The notes under the pieces: generated by a model | Database searches by the model: none | Seen by the model: only the letters and a program-made list of their open reading frames with translations | What the model was told of the DNA's origin: nothing | Origin: Mucilaginibacter sp. | Lineage (GTDB): Bacteria; Bacteroidota; Bacteroidia; Sphingobacteriales; Sphingobacteriaceae | Reading direction: 5' to 3' | DNA: 64,000 bases | Assembly (NCBI RefSeq): GCF_028288225.1 | Contig: NZ_JAQBOC010000088.1 | Location: 158,635 to 222,634, forward strand | Shown here: in pieces, positions 47,123-55,756 of the stretch | Layout of the letters: every line of letters starts with the position of its first letter | Position numbering within the stretch: position 1 is the first letter of the stretch | Translations under genes and position numbers: made by a program

Positions 47123-47137
47123 ACCATTATTAATGGT
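47123..47137. promoter_or_regulatory. Perfect palindrome before the AraC-family gene
   Basis: ACCATTA-T-TAATGGT ends 23 bases before the start codon of the AraC gene, near a TAATTTTG -7-like box (47149-47156). It may be a regulator site. Confidence 0.35.
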
Positions 47138-47160
47138 GATATTGTGCTTAATTTTGGGTC

Positions 47161-48048
47161 ATGTTACAAAGCACACCGGTTTACGATATTTGCACCCTTT
47201 CTGATTTCAGGCAGGACGATATACTGGTAAGCCGTTTTGCGCCATACCTTCAACAGCATAAAAACCTGCATGCAGCTCACCGCCATACTTTTTACCATGT
47301 GGTGTTTTTTACCGATGGCGCAGGCAGCCACACTATTGACTTTGAAAACTTTGATGTAAAGCCAAATCAAATTTATTTTATGATTCCCGGCCAGGTACAT
47401 TCCTGGAGCTTTGAAGGCTTTACCGACGGATATATTATTAATTTCTCAGATTCCTTTTTCCAATCGTTTTTATTGAACGCATCTTATTTGGAAAATTTCT
47501 CTTTTTTTAGCGGCGATGTTCATGATGCAGTAATTAACCTGCCTGAGGCTCTTCATCCGCAGATAAAAAAACTGTTTGAAGAAATAATTAAGGAGTGGGA
47601 AAATTCGCCTATGCAAACTACCGATCTGATGAGGGTGTTGATGCTGCAGGTGTTTATTTTAATTAGCCGCTTTAGCGCCGGCGGAAGCAGCAAAGGGCCG
47701 GTATCGTACAATCAAACTTTGTTAAAAAACTTTCAGAAGCTAATTGAGGTACACTATAAAAGCCTGAAGCTGCCAAAAGACTATGCAGCATTGCTATACA
47801 TCACCCCAAATCACTTAAACGCCATTTGCAAGGATCTGCTGGGTTTACAGGCAGGCGAGCTGATCAGAAACCGGACAATACTTGAGGCCAAGCGCATGCT
47901 TACCAACCAGCAATTAACCATTACCGAAATTGCATTTGAACTTAATTTTAGCGATAACTCCTACTTTACCAAGTTTTTTAAAAAGACCGAAGGAGTTACA
48001 CCGGAAGAATTCAGAAAAGATATATTAAATAAAAATCATCATGAGTAA
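47161..48048 (+). CDS. AraC family transcriptional regulator
   Basis: A 295-residue regulator. An N-terminal cupin-like ligand domain (about 1-160) contains LHAAHRHTFYHVVFFTDGAG. The two helix-turn-helix units of AraC follow (about 195-290), with ITPNHLNAICKDLLGLQAGE and ITEIAFELNFSDNSYFTKFF. Such regulators respond to sugars or other small molecules. It overlaps the DUF983 gene by 8 bases and may control it. Confidence 0.92.
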   Translation: MLQSTPVYDICTLSDFRQDDILVSRFAPYLQQHKNLHAAHRHTFYHVVFFTDGAGSHTIDFENFDVKPNQIYFMIPGQVHSWSFEGFTDGYIINFSDSFFQSFLLNASYLENFSFFSGDVHDAVINLPEALHPQIKKLFEEIIKEWENSPMQTTDLMRVLMLQVFILISRFSAGGSSKGPVSYNQTLLKNFQKLIEVHYKSLKLPKDYAALLYITPNHLNAICKDLLGLQAGELIRNRTILEAKRMLTNQQLTITEIAFELNFSDNSYFTKFFKKTEGVTPEEFRKDILNKNHHE

Positions 48049-48442
48049 CCAGGAAAAAGGCCTGCCTTTGTGGCCGGCCATAGTACACGGAAAATGCCCG
48101 CGCTGCCGCAGGGGCGATATGTTTGCAACGCCTATGTACAGCTTTAAATCGCAGGTAATGAACAAAACCTGCTCGCATTGCGGCCTGGTTTATGAGCGCG
48201 AGCCTGGTTATTTTTATGTGGCCATGCTGATAAGCTATGCTATGTTTGTTGCCGAAATGGTGACTTTGGCGGTCGCCATACATGTACTAACCGGCAGCAA
48301 TAATCCGTGGCTATACGTTATTATCATCATATCAGTCGGGGTTATTTTATCGCCCTTTAATTTCAGGTATTCAAGGATCATACTGCTACACTGGCTTACA
48401 CCGGGGTTACACTATCACCCGGAAATGAGCGCTGATAAGTAA
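48041..48442 (+). CDS. DUF983 family zinc-ribbon membrane protein
   Basis: A 133-residue protein. An N-terminal zinc ribbon HGKCPRCRRGDMFATPM ... NKTCSHCGLVYEREPGYFYV is followed by two hydrophobic helices (about 75-115). This is the DUF983 layout, unknown function. It overlaps the AraC gene by 8 bases. Confidence 0.85.
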   Translation: MSNQEKGLPLWPAIVHGKCPRCRRGDMFATPMYSFKSQVMNKTCSHCGLVYEREPGYFYVAMLISYAMFVAEMVTLAVAIHVLTGSNNPWLYVIIIISVGVILSPFNFRYSRIILLHWLTPGLHYHPEMSADK

Positions 48443-48633
48443 GTTGATAGTCAGGAGTCGTAAGTCCGAAGTCTAAAGTCCGAAGTCGGGAGTCTTAAGT
48501 CGAGAGTCAGGACTATGGCAGCTTAGTTAATTGTGTGCTCTAAGCGTACGGTTTTGACTTTGACTCCCGATTTTTGACTTTTGATTTTGACTCCTGACTT
48601 CAGACTCCCGACTTAAGACTCCTGACTCCTTCT
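48433..48633. repeat. Period-7 repeat array with opposed arms (AGTCNNN / GACTNNN)
   Basis: The left arm (48433-48512) has nine AGTC-containing units at seven-base spacing. The right arm (48553-48633) has complementary GACT units. About 40 bases separate them. It lies after DUF983. Confidence 0.85.
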
Positions 48634-48720
48634 CTCAAAAGTCATTTTAACATCAACTAACGCAACTTTCATTACAATTTCATAATCGGCACTTACCTTG
48701 CCGCAATAAATTATTTGATA

Positions 48721-49050
48721 ATGAATAGAGCACCACTAACAAACCGGACCCACTTTAACAATATACTTTATATTGGGGACGAGGCTAAAGCCTGCTTAAA
48801 GATCATTGAAAAATTTAATAATCGCCTGCTCGAAATTGAGCGCATCTACTCATCCTGGTTCTATCTCCGGAGTGCTAAAAACAAGCATGCCCTGCATGAT
48901 AAGCTTCAATATCACATCCAATATCATTTTGAAGGCGGAATAGCCGTTTTTAAATTTAAAAATGAAGATAAACTTCCGGCCATTATCCGTAATGAATGCT
49001 TCAGGGCGTGTAAAAGTTTGGCGGCTGATCAATTTTATGCAATTTCCTGA
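48721..49050 (+). CDS. Hypothetical protein
   Basis: A 109-residue soluble protein from the ATG at 48721. It is helical and basic, with KACLKIIEKFNNRLLEIERI and YSSWFYLRSAKNKHALHDKL. No signal peptide or known motif is seen. The start is supported by an in-frame ATG but the codon before it (TTG at 48715) is also possible. Confidence 0.5.
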   Translation: MNRAPLTNRTHFNNILYIGDEAKACLKIIEKFNNRLLEIERIYSSWFYLRSAKNKHALHDKLQYHIQYHFEGGIAVFKFKNEDKLPAIIRNECFRACKSLAADQFYAIS

Positions 49051-49120
49051 GGGATTGGAAGCAGATGGTGTTTTTCCTATCTATAAACATTAATAGTACA
49101 AATTATTTAGCTAACGGAAA

Positions 49121-49290
49121 ATATCCCGTAGGGATAACCCCTTTGTAGAACAATAAATCCATTTCTCTTTGCCTCGTAGAGGTTACTCTTTGTCCGCAAT
49201 TCAATACCTGCCTAATGGTTAAGGGTAATCTCTACGAGATAATAAAATGGGTTGGGGTGTTTTCTACAAAGGGGTAGACCCAACGGGTCA
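49121..49290. repeat. Long imperfect inverted repeat (MITE-like)
   Basis: Left arm 49121-49190 begins ATATCCCGTAGGGATAACCCC and includes CTTTGTAGAA and CTCGTAGAGGTTAC. The right arm 49222-49290 is the complement with GTAATCTCTACGAGA and TTCTACAAAGGGGTA. About 30 bases separate them. No gene is inside. It lies in the 514-base gap before GH127. Confidence 0.7.
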
Positions 49291-49300
49291 TTCCCAAAAT

Positions 49301-49465
49301 AACTTCCTGCCATGGACTATGGACCATCGACTATGGACTTCTTCCTTTTCAAAAGAACTTCCTGCCATGGACTATTGACCATCGACTATGGACTTCTTCA
49401 TTCCCAAAATAACTTCCTGCCATGGACTATGGACCATCGACTATGGACTTCTTCCCCGCCCCCTT
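49301..49465. repeat. Three tandem copies of a 55-base unit built of period-7 GGACTAT-like words
   Basis: Copies at 49301, 49356 and 49411 begin AACTTCCTGCCATGGACTAT. Each includes CATGGAC, TATGGAC, CATCGAC and TATGGAC at seven-base spacing. The third copy continues into the sequence CTTGCTAAAATCCCACTAC that is repeated at 58.6 kb. Confidence 0.85.
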
Positions 49466-49504
49466 GCTAAAATCCCACTACAACCTGCCAATTTATAGTT
49501 AGTA
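49411..49504 (+). repeat. 95-base promoter-proximal repeat, copy 1 (before GH127)
   Basis: The stretch from AACTTCCTGCCATGG to CAATTTATAGTTAGT matches the reverse complement of 58578-58668 with about ten differences. It ends about 60 bases before the GH127 start. Confidence 0.8.
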
Positions 49505-49564
49505 AAGCTTAAACAGCTTATTTATTTTTATATCTACATTGTATTATTATAAATCCAACTGCGC

Positions 49565-51976
49565 ATGTCTGGTAAAATCATGTTAAAAAAAATAGGCTCA
49601 TTTGTTTTTTTGTGTTTGATATGCCGTACTGGCAACCTGTTGGCACAACAAAAGGATTATCCTATCCAGCCTATTCCCTTTACCCAGGTGCATGTTAATG
49701 CTGGTTTTTGGAAGCCCAAGATGGAGGTTAACGCCAACGTTACTATCCCCTATGTGCTGGCGCAGTGCAAGGCCAATGGCCGGGTTGATAATTTTCTTCG
49801 CGCAGCAAAACTACTGGGTGGCGATAAGCTGAGCGAGTTCCCTTTTGATGATACCGATATTTATAAGGTGATTGAAGGCGCATCATACGCTATGCAGGTA
49901 AAAAGCAACCCTAAGCTTGATAAATATATTGATACCCTGATTGGCATTATTGGTGCAGCACAGGAGAAGGACGGTTACCTGTACACCTTCCGAACCGTTA
50001 ACGCTAAAAAAACGCACGAGTGGATCGGCGCCAAACGCTGGCAGAATGAAGAGATCCTGAGTCATGAGCTATACAATGCAGGGCACCTGTACGAGGCTGC
50101 TGTGGCGCATTACCAGGCTACCGGCAAACGCACCCTGCTAAACATCGCCATAAAAAACGCCGACCTGCTTACCCGCACTTTTGGTTATGGCAAGATAGAA
50201 GAATACCCTGGCCACCAGATTGTTGAGATCGGCCTGGCTAAATTATACCGCGTTACCGGCAACAAAAAATATTTAGATCTCGCTAAGTTCTTTTTAGATG
50301 TTCGCGGGCCTAAAGGTGAAGCCTATAACCAGGCAGATAAAAGAGTGGTCGACCAGCACGAAGCCGAAGGACATGCCGTACGCGCCGCCTACATGTACAC
50401 AGGTATGGCCGATGTTGCCGCCCTTACAGGCAACCAGCAGTACCTGCATGCTATTGATGAGATCTGGAAAGATGTGGTGGATAAGAAACTATACATAACC
50501 GGTGGAATAGGCGCAACCAATGCCGGCGAGGCTTTTGGCGATGCTTACCAGCTGCCTAACATGTCGGCTTATGCCGAGACCTGTGCTGCCATTGCCAACG
50601 TGTATTGGAACAGCCGCATGTTTTTGCTGCATGGCGATGCTAAATACATTGATATTTTAGAACGTACCTTATACAACGGACTGCTCTCGGGTGTATCGCT
50701 GAGCGGTAACCGGTTCTTTTATCCAAATGTGCTGTCGTCCATGAGCCAGAACCAGCGGAGCGCATGGTTTAGCTGTGCCTGCTGCATCAGCAACATGACG
50801 CGCTTTTTACCATCGGTGCCCGGCTATGTTTATGCGCACGATAAGAACGACCTGTATGTAAACCTATTTATAAGTAACAGCAGCGATATTATGCTAACCG
50901 CCGGCAAGGTAAACATCATCCAAACTACTGATTACCCGTGGAAAGGCAAGATTGACCTGAACCTTAATCCTGCAAAAAGCAGCAGCTTTACCTTAAGGGT
51001 ACGCATCCCGGGTTGGGCATTGGCTAAACCTGTTCCCGGCGGCTTATACACCTTTATGGATCAAAACCCTGCCCCGGTTACCATCAGCATAAACGGCAAA
51101 CCGCTTGTCTACCAAACCGAAAAAGGCTATGCCGTAATTACCCGCAAATGGAAAAAAGGCGATGTAGTTACTATGAACCTGCCTATAGAAACCCAAAAGG
51201 TTATTGCCAATAAATTGGTTAAGGCCGATGTTAACCGCTTTGCCTTTCAGCGCGGCCCTATTGTATATTGCCTGGAAGGTCCCGATAACCGCGACAGCAC
51301 CGTGCAGAATATCACCGTAAATAAAATGGCCGTTAGCAATGCCTTGTACAAGCCTGAAATGCTGAACGGCATAGAAGTAATAACCGCAGAAGGCAAAAGC
51401 AGCAAACGCCAGCTAAATACCGACCAGCTGCTTGAAACCGACCAAAGCGTTACCGCCATCCCCTACTATGCCTGGGCAAATCGCGGTCCGAGTGAAATGA
51501 CCGTTTGGATCCCTTACGAGGCATCGGCCTCCATGCCAAAACCAGCACCGACTATTGCCAGCACCAGCACGGCATCAGGCTCCATAAAAAATAAACGGAT
51601 GCTGAAGGCACTAAACGATCAATACGATCCGCAGGACTCCAAAGATGCCAGCATGCCTTACCTGCACTGGTGGCCAAAGCAAAACACATCAGAGTTTGTT
51701 CAGTACGATTTCGACAAGCCGCATACTGTTTCCGAATCAAAAGTTTACTGGTTTGACGATGGCCCCTGGGGCGGCTGCCGCATCCCGGCATCATACAAGA
51801 TCTTTTACAAAAAAGGCGATGAATGGGTGCCAGTAAAAACCACAACTCCTTATACCATAGCAAAAGATACTTATAACACCCTGAGTTTTGAACCCGTTGA
51901 AACCACCGCTTTAAAAATGGAAGTGCAGCTGCCGGCGGATAACTCAACGGGGATTCATGAGTGGGAGGTGCGTTAA
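49565..51976 (+). CDS. Glycoside hydrolase family 127 (beta-L-arabinofuranosidase-like)
   Basis: An 803-residue secreted enzyme with signal peptide LKKIGSFVFLCLICRTGNLL. The (alpha/alpha)6 barrel has DTDIYKVIEGASYAMQV and YITGGIGATNAGEAFGDAYQ, and the metal/nucleophile site is seen as WFSCACCISNMTRFL, with vicinal Cys. C-terminal beta domains follow. The family removes beta-L-arabinofuranose from glycans. A repeat copy lies just upstream and may carry its promoter. An ATG at 49580 is another possible start. Confidence 0.9.
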   Translation: MSGKIMLKKIGSFVFLCLICRTGNLLAQQKDYPIQPIPFTQVHVNAGFWKPKMEVNANVTIPYVLAQCKANGRVDNFLRAAKLLGGDKLSEFPFDDTDIYKVIEGASYAMQVKSNPKLDKYIDTLIGIIGAAQEKDGYLYTFRTVNAKKTHEWIGAKRWQNEEILSHELYNAGHLYEAAVAHYQATGKRTLLNIAIKNADLLTRTFGYGKIEEYPGHQIVEIGLAKLYRVTGNKKYLDLAKFFLDVRGPKGEAYNQADKRVVDQHEAEGHAVRAAYMYTGMADVAALTGNQQYLHAIDEIWKDVVDKKLYITGGIGATNAGEAFGDAYQLPNMSAYAETCAAIANVYWNSRMFLLHGDAKYIDILERTLYNGLLSGVSLSGNRFFYPNVLSSMSQNQRSAWFSCACCISNMTRFLPSVPGYVYAHDKNDLYVNLFISNSSDIMLTAGKVNIIQTTDYPWKGKIDLNLNPAKSSSFTLRVRIPGWALAKPVPGGLYTFMDQNPAPVTISINGKPLVYQTEKGYAVITRKWKKGDVVTMNLPIETQKVIANKLVKADVNRFAFQRGPIVYCLEGPDNRDSTVQNITVNKMAVSNALYKPEMLNGIEVITAEGKSSKRQLNTDQLLETDQSVTAIPYYAWANRGPSEMTVWIPYEASASMPKPAPTIASTSTASGSIKNKRMLKALNDQYDPQDSKDASMPYLHWWPKQNTSEFVQYDFDKPHTVSESKVYWFDDGPWGGCRIPASYKIFYKKGDEWVPVKTTTPYTIAKDTYNTLSFEPVETTALKMEVQLPADNSTGIHEWEVR

Positions 51977-52002
51977 TGAGGTGAAGGGTTAAAATACTAA
52001 CC

Positions 52003-52152
52003 ACCACGTCATTGCGAGGAACGAAGCAACCTCTAAGCATGCAAATCATGAACCCTTTACTACGTAGAGTGGAAGCGGCCGCATGCTTATCACAAGCATA
52101 TTGCTCCCTGACTGTCCTACGAAGGTTGCTTCGTTCCTCGCAATGACGTGGT
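52003..52152. mobile_element. Hairpin element with perfect 30-base terminal inverted repeats
   Basis: The left end ACCACGTCATTGCGAGGAAC (52003 on) and the right end ending GTTCCTCGCAATGACGTGGT (to 52152) are complementary over 30 bases without mismatch. The inner 90 bases share little with the copies at 52.5-56.6 kb. No ORF is inside, as in a MITE. Confidence 0.75.
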
Positions 52153-52187
52153 AGTAGAATATTTAAAGATATTTTTTATTTTGCAGG

Positions 52188-52493
52188 ATGGTATTTGCAC
52201 ATGGTGGCTGCGTTTATATAATGACCAATAAGCTGCATACAGTTTTATACGTTGGTGTTACTTCTGATATTGTAGACAGAGTTTGGAAGCATAAAACACA
52301 TTTTTATCCCAATAGCTTTACTGCCAAATACAATTGTGAAAAGCTTGTTTATTATTCTTTTTATTCGCGCATTGAGGAAGCTATCGCTGTTGAAAAGGCC
52401 CTTAAAGGTGGTAACAGGAAAGCAAAAATCCAATTAATTAACGAGTTAAATCCAAACTGGATTGACTTGTATGATAAGTTAATTGAGGAATAA
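52188..52493 (+). CDS. GIY-YIG nuclease superfamily protein
   Basis: A 101-residue single-domain GIY-YIG protein. CVYIMTNKLHTVLYVGVTSD carries the GIY-YIG core in the degenerate form VYI..LYVG, and the next Arg is in IVDRVWKHK. The later NCEKLVYYSFYSRIEEAIAV and EKALKGGNRKAKIQLI fit the family, with the catalytic-type Glu in EKALKGG. Such small nucleases are very numerous in Bacteroidota. This one starts 36 bases after one hairpin element and ends 17 bases before another, an arrangement that suggests a link between enzyme and repeat. Confidence 0.85.
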   Translation: MVFAHGGCVYIMTNKLHTVLYVGVTSDIVDRVWKHKTHFYPNSFTAKYNCEKLVYYSFYSRIEEAIAVEKALKGGNRKAKIQLINELNPNWIDLYDKLIEE

Positions 52494-52509
52494 TAAAACA
52501 ACCAACCTC

Positions 52510-52684
52510 ACCGCATCGTTATTGCGAGGCTGACTGCTTGCAGACCGCTTCGAAGCAACCTCTTCACCATCCATGCACGGGAGTAAAAAAGCTATGTGGT
52601 AACCCATCAGGCGGCTGTAAGGTTCTGTCAGCAGTTCGTTGATTGTCCTGCGTAGAGGTTGCTTCGTTCCTCGCAATGACGCGG
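52510..52684. mobile_element. About 175-base hairpin element (copy with GCACGGGAGT core)
   Basis: Left end CGTTATTGCGAGG, right end CCTCGCAATGACGCGGTGGT. The inner part has ACCATCCATGCACGGGAGT and GCGGCTGTAAGGTTCTG, shared with the copies at 55.3, 55.5 and 56.5 kb. Confidence 0.75.
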
Positions 52685-52821
52685 TGGTATTAAGGCCGCT
52701 CCGGCGTTTTGTTCCGTTCGCTATTTGGATGACACATGCTGAAACAGCGGGTTGCCATCCCTTTGTTTTTGTTTCACGTTGTTTCGGGGTGTTCGGCACA
52801 GGGAGAGAACGGAATAGCGTT

Positions 52822-53847
52822 TCACTTTCCCATCCCCTCCAGCACATCCGCAATATCTAACCCATTCACTTTATCAAAGGCGCTGGCCTTTTTTTCGAGG
52901 TAGGATGATACGCTGATCTGCATGGTTGGGAACTGTTGTTTAATGGCATCGGCTTTTATTTTCCAAAGGTCGTAAGCGTTAATATCGGGGAAGAGCATTA
53001 CTTTGCGGTTTTTGAGGATGCTTAGCTTTTGCGGGGTAAGATTGTTTAGGCCGCCCGTAGCCAGCCATAAAAAATCGGGGCAGAAGTGCGATGCAATAAC
53101 AGCAGTCTTCTCGCTTTCAACCACTGCTACCGATTTGTTAGGGAAAAACGGCAGCAGGTGCTCGCCAAAAAGGCATTGCTTTAATACGAAGTTTAAAGGT
53201 GGCAATTCGGCCAGCTTCCAAACATCACAAGCCCTGTGGATATGGAACAGTCCGCCCTCTGTAGCCGGGGAGATCTTATCCCTTTCCTTTCGCAGCAGGC
53301 TGTGCATCCATGTTACATGGTTAAAAGGCTCCTTTACGCGTTTGCCGGTAGCAATATCATACAGCATTACTTTACCGGTGCGCACCACGTTACGGGCATC
53401 AATATACCAAAAAATGGTTGCCCCATCCCAGTGGTTTGATGTGCCTATGTTATATAATTGCTTTAATTTCTGGCTTTCGTCGTACCCAAACCTGCTGTAT
53501 AAATAGGTTGTAAAGTTATCGGGGTTTTCGTTGCCAATGGTGCGGCCAAGCCATATGGGTTCAATAATAGAGCGTTCATCAGGTACAGGTGGCGGCGGTT
53601 TGGGTTTACTTTTTAATGAGGGGACAAACACCTGGTTGTTATTAATATCATGCTGCATAAAATAATCTTTGGGTTTATAATGATAGCCGCAGTTAAGCTC
53701 CCGGTCGCAGCGGCCAACGTCATCGTGCAGGTATTCGCCGGTTTCGGTATCAATATAACGGGTAAAGGTTTTGTTGTGGTGCTCACATTCCGGGCATTTG
53801 AAACGGCTGTGCGGCCCGCTGTAAGGTTGTAATGTGTAACGGTACAT
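52822..53847 (-). CDS. Zinc-ribbon/Toprim-like replication protein (DUF6371-type)
   Basis: About 341 residues from the ATG at 53847. A N-terminal zinc ribbon FKCPECEHHNKTF ... CDRELNCGYHYKPKDYF resembles the CHC2 primase finger. A Toprim-like region follows, with VAVVESEKTAVIASHFC and VMLFPDINAYDLWKIKAD. Such proteins occur with RepA-like helicases in Bacteroidota mobile DNA and are thought to prime or assist replication. The first 12 codons of a longer frame (to 53883) derive from a period-7 repeat and are probably not translated. It lies downstream of the helicase gene. Confidence 0.72.
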   Translation of the reverse strand: MYRYTLQPYSGPHSRFKCPECEHHNKTFTRYIDTETGEYLHDDVGRCDRELNCGYHYKPKDYFMQHDINNNQVFVPSLKSKPKPPPPVPDERSIIEPIWLGRTIGNENPDNFTTYLYSRFGYDESQKLKQLYNIGTSNHWDGATIFWYIDARNVVRTGKVMLYDIATGKRVKEPFNHVTWMHSLLRKERDKISPATEGGLFHIHRACDVWKLAELPPLNFVLKQCLFGEHLLPFFPNKSVAVVESEKTAVIASHFCPDFLWLATGGLNNLTPQKLSILKNRKVMLFPDINAYDLWKIKADAIKQQFPTMQISVSSYLEKKASAFDKVNGLDIADVLEGMGK

Positions 53848-53859
53848 GGGTGGGTGGTG

Positions 53860-53996
53860 AGTGGTCCATAGTCGATAGACCATAGACGATGGTTAGCAAT
53901 TGGTCGATAGTCCGACAAACCATAGACGATGGTTAGGAATATATAAATCTCATAGATACTTTTTGACTATGGACTATGGTCTATCGTCCATGGACT
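53860..53996. repeat. Period-7 repeat array with opposed arms (CCATAGTCGATAGAC type)
   Basis: The left arm has GGTCCAT, AGTCGAT, AGACCAT and AGACGAT. The right arm has GACTATG, GACTATG, GTCTATC and GTCCATG. It fills the gap between the two replication genes, extends the frame of the downstream gene upstream, and encodes the end of the helicase gene. Confidence 0.8.
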
Positions 53997-55047
53997 TCAA
54001 TAGCCGGCTTACTTTACTGAACGATATGCCCATCTGGTCGCCTATCTGGCGCAGGCTAAGGCCTTGTTTGCTCAGGTCGGCGGCATCGGCGGCTAATTGT
54101 TTGCGTTCGTTGTCGTCCTGTGCACGCAGGTGCTCGTTTTCGGTGCTGTATCCTTTAAAGGCATAGTGTAAAAAGTTATCAGGTTTATCCAGGTCGAACA
54201 CGCAAACATTTTTATCGCCATAAACCTGCTCGGTATTGCGCTGCTTAATTTGTTTAATATAGCGTGTATCGGGGCTGTTGTTGCTGTCGCCAATGGCAAA
54301 CGAACTATCGCAAAAGTTCATCAGCATTTTGCTGCCCTGCAAATCGTTACTGGTAATTGGCCTGCTTTTGTCGCGCTTAGGAGTATGGGCAAGCGCCAGT
54401 ATACTAAGGTTATATTTATTTTTTAATGATTTTAGCTGCTTCATCAGCGGCAGTGCATCCCTGGCCTGCTCGGTTTCGCTGCGCATGTAGGTAATGTTAT
54501 CAATTATCAAAACCCTTGTATCAAACTGAATGATAGCTTCCTCAAGCGCCTGGTACAGGTAAACCTCAAGCTCACTTTCGTTAAAATCGGCAGCAGGGTC
54601 GGGGTTAAGGTCGGCACGGTAAAAATGTTCTTCAAAGCGGTAATGCTTTTGCCAGTCGTGCGTGTAGCGGGCTTCCAGCTGCTTATCATTCAATTCAAAG
54701 TCGCAATAAAGCACGGGTTGCTTTGCGCCCTCATAAATAAAAGGCTCGATGCTGGTACCGGTGCTGATGCTGTTGCCGATTTGAATAGCCAGTACAGATT
54801 TACCGAGGTTGCTGTCAGCAAATAAAATACAGAGCTCGCCTTCAAACCAAAGCTTGCCGAAAAGCATTTGCGGTACCGGGCGGTTGGCGGCCTCTTCCAT
54901 ACAATTGTTAAAAGTGCGGATGCGCAGCATGCCATCGGTACGGGGTTGCTGCATTTGGGTTTCCAGGCGGTTGCATTCGGCCTTTAGCTCTTCAGGGGCT
55001 ACCATCAGCTGCCGCCAGTCATAGGGTTGTTTGTTTAAGTTTTCCAT
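53974..55047 (-). CDS. RepA-like AAA ATPase/helicase with C-terminal HTH
   Basis: A 357-residue protein. A RecA-like core has Walker A FADSNLGKSVLAIQIGNS (about 90) and Walker B RVLIIDNITYM, with ILALAHTPKRDKSRPITSND afterwards. The C-terminal SLRQIGDQMGISFSKVSRLL is a helix-turn-helix. It resembles hexameric RepA-type replicative helicases of plasmids and phages. It is the first gene of a pair with the zinc-ribbon/Toprim protein. Its last residues KSMDDRP and stop are encoded by a period-7 repeat. Confidence 0.8.
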   Translation of the reverse strand: MENLNKQPYDWRQLMVAPEELKAECNRLETQMQQPRTDGMLRIRTFNNCMEEAANRPVPQMLFGKLWFEGELCILFADSNLGKSVLAIQIGNSISTGTSIEPFIYEGAKQPVLYCDFELNDKQLEARYTHDWQKHYRFEEHFYRADLNPDPAADFNESELEVYLYQALEEAIIQFDTRVLIIDNITYMRSETEQARDALPLMKQLKSLKNKYNLSILALAHTPKRDKSRPITSNDLQGSKMLMNFCDSSFAIGDSNNSPDTRYIKQIKQRNTEQVYGDKNVCVFDLDKPDNFLHYAFKGYSTENEHLRAQDDNERKQLAADAADLSKQGLSLRQIGDQMGISFSKVSRLLKSMDDRP

Positions 55048-55175
55048 TTATTTTTATTAAGATTTTGCTTGTTTCAGTTTGTTGCGGATTGTGCCGAACG
55101 CAAAGCGAACGAAACACTATAGCACGGAGAGCGCCATAATTAATTGCCTGCAATAAACCTGTTATTTGTTTTTTT

Positions 55176-55193
55176 AGTTTGAGAAATCAAACT
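55176..55193. promoter_or_regulatory. Inverted repeat AGTTTGA-GAAA-TCAAACT before the RepA-like gene
   Basis: A perfect 7-base inverted repeat about 130 bases before the start codon. It may be an operator bound by the protein's own HTH domain. Confidence 0.45.
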
Positions 55194-55205
55194 TCACAAA
55201 TATAA

Positions 55206-55240
55206 ATAAAAATCTGTAATAAATAATAAAAATCTGTAAT
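55206..55240. repeat. Two direct repeats with 20-base spacing before the RepA-like gene
   Basis: ATAAAAATCTGTAAT occurs at 55206-55220 and again at 55226-55240. The direct repeats and AT-rich setting upstream of a replication gene resemble iterons, but only two are present. Confidence 0.45.
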
Positions 55241-55308
55241 ATTTTTTGTTGCGTTCGGTTTGGGAGTAGAACAGGGTGAAACGGAACGATACAAAATCTT
55301 CCCCAGAT

Positions 55309-55482
55309 CGTCAATGCGAGGCTGGTTGCTCGCAACCGGGTTCGAAGCAATCTCTACGCCATCCATGCACCGGAGAAAAAAGCTGTGTGGAGACCAATCA
55401 TGCGGCTGTAAGGTTCCATCAGCATAAAGGTTCGTTGATTGTCCTGCGTAGAGGTTGCTTCGTTCCTCGCAATGACGGGTGG
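55309..55482. mobile_element. Hairpin element, tandem copy 1
   Basis: Left end CGTCAATGCGAGG at 55309, right end CCTCGCAATGACGGG near 55479. The core has CCATCCATGCACCGGAG and CATGCGGCTGTAAGGTTCC. Its near-identical neighbour starts 194 bases later. Confidence 0.8.
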
Positions 55483-55502
55483 AGAGGACATCTTCCCCAG
55501 AT

Positions 55503-55674
55503 CGTCATTGCGAGGCTGGTTGCTCGCAACCGGGTTCGAAGCAATCTCTACGCCATCCATGCACCGGAGTAAAAACTATGTGGTGACCAATCATACGGCT
55601 GTAAGGTCCCACCCGGCATCAAGGTTCGTTGATTGTCCAACGTAGAGGTTGCTTCGTTCCTCGCAATGACGGGT
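55503..55674. mobile_element. Hairpin element, tandem copy 2
   Basis: Left end CGTCATTGCGAGG, right end CCTCGCAATGACGGG. The core matches copy 1 closely, and the sequence TCTTCCCCAGAT before it repeats that before copy 1. The two copies fill most of the 709-base gap between the helicase and DUF3471-like genes. Confidence 0.8.
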
Positions 55675-55756
55675 AGAGAGGTCGCATCACAAATTCCATC
55701 CCATCATATACTTAATCCGTAATTCCCACGTTATCAACAAAATAAACCTAATCAAT

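Noticed and set aside
49301..49465. CRISPR array
   Set aside because: Only three copies without unique spacers of even length, no cas genes, and the units are themselves made of 7-base words.
52822..55047. Active plasmid or complete prophage
   Set aside because: No integrase, relaxase, capsid or partition gene is visible; only two replication-type genes are present.
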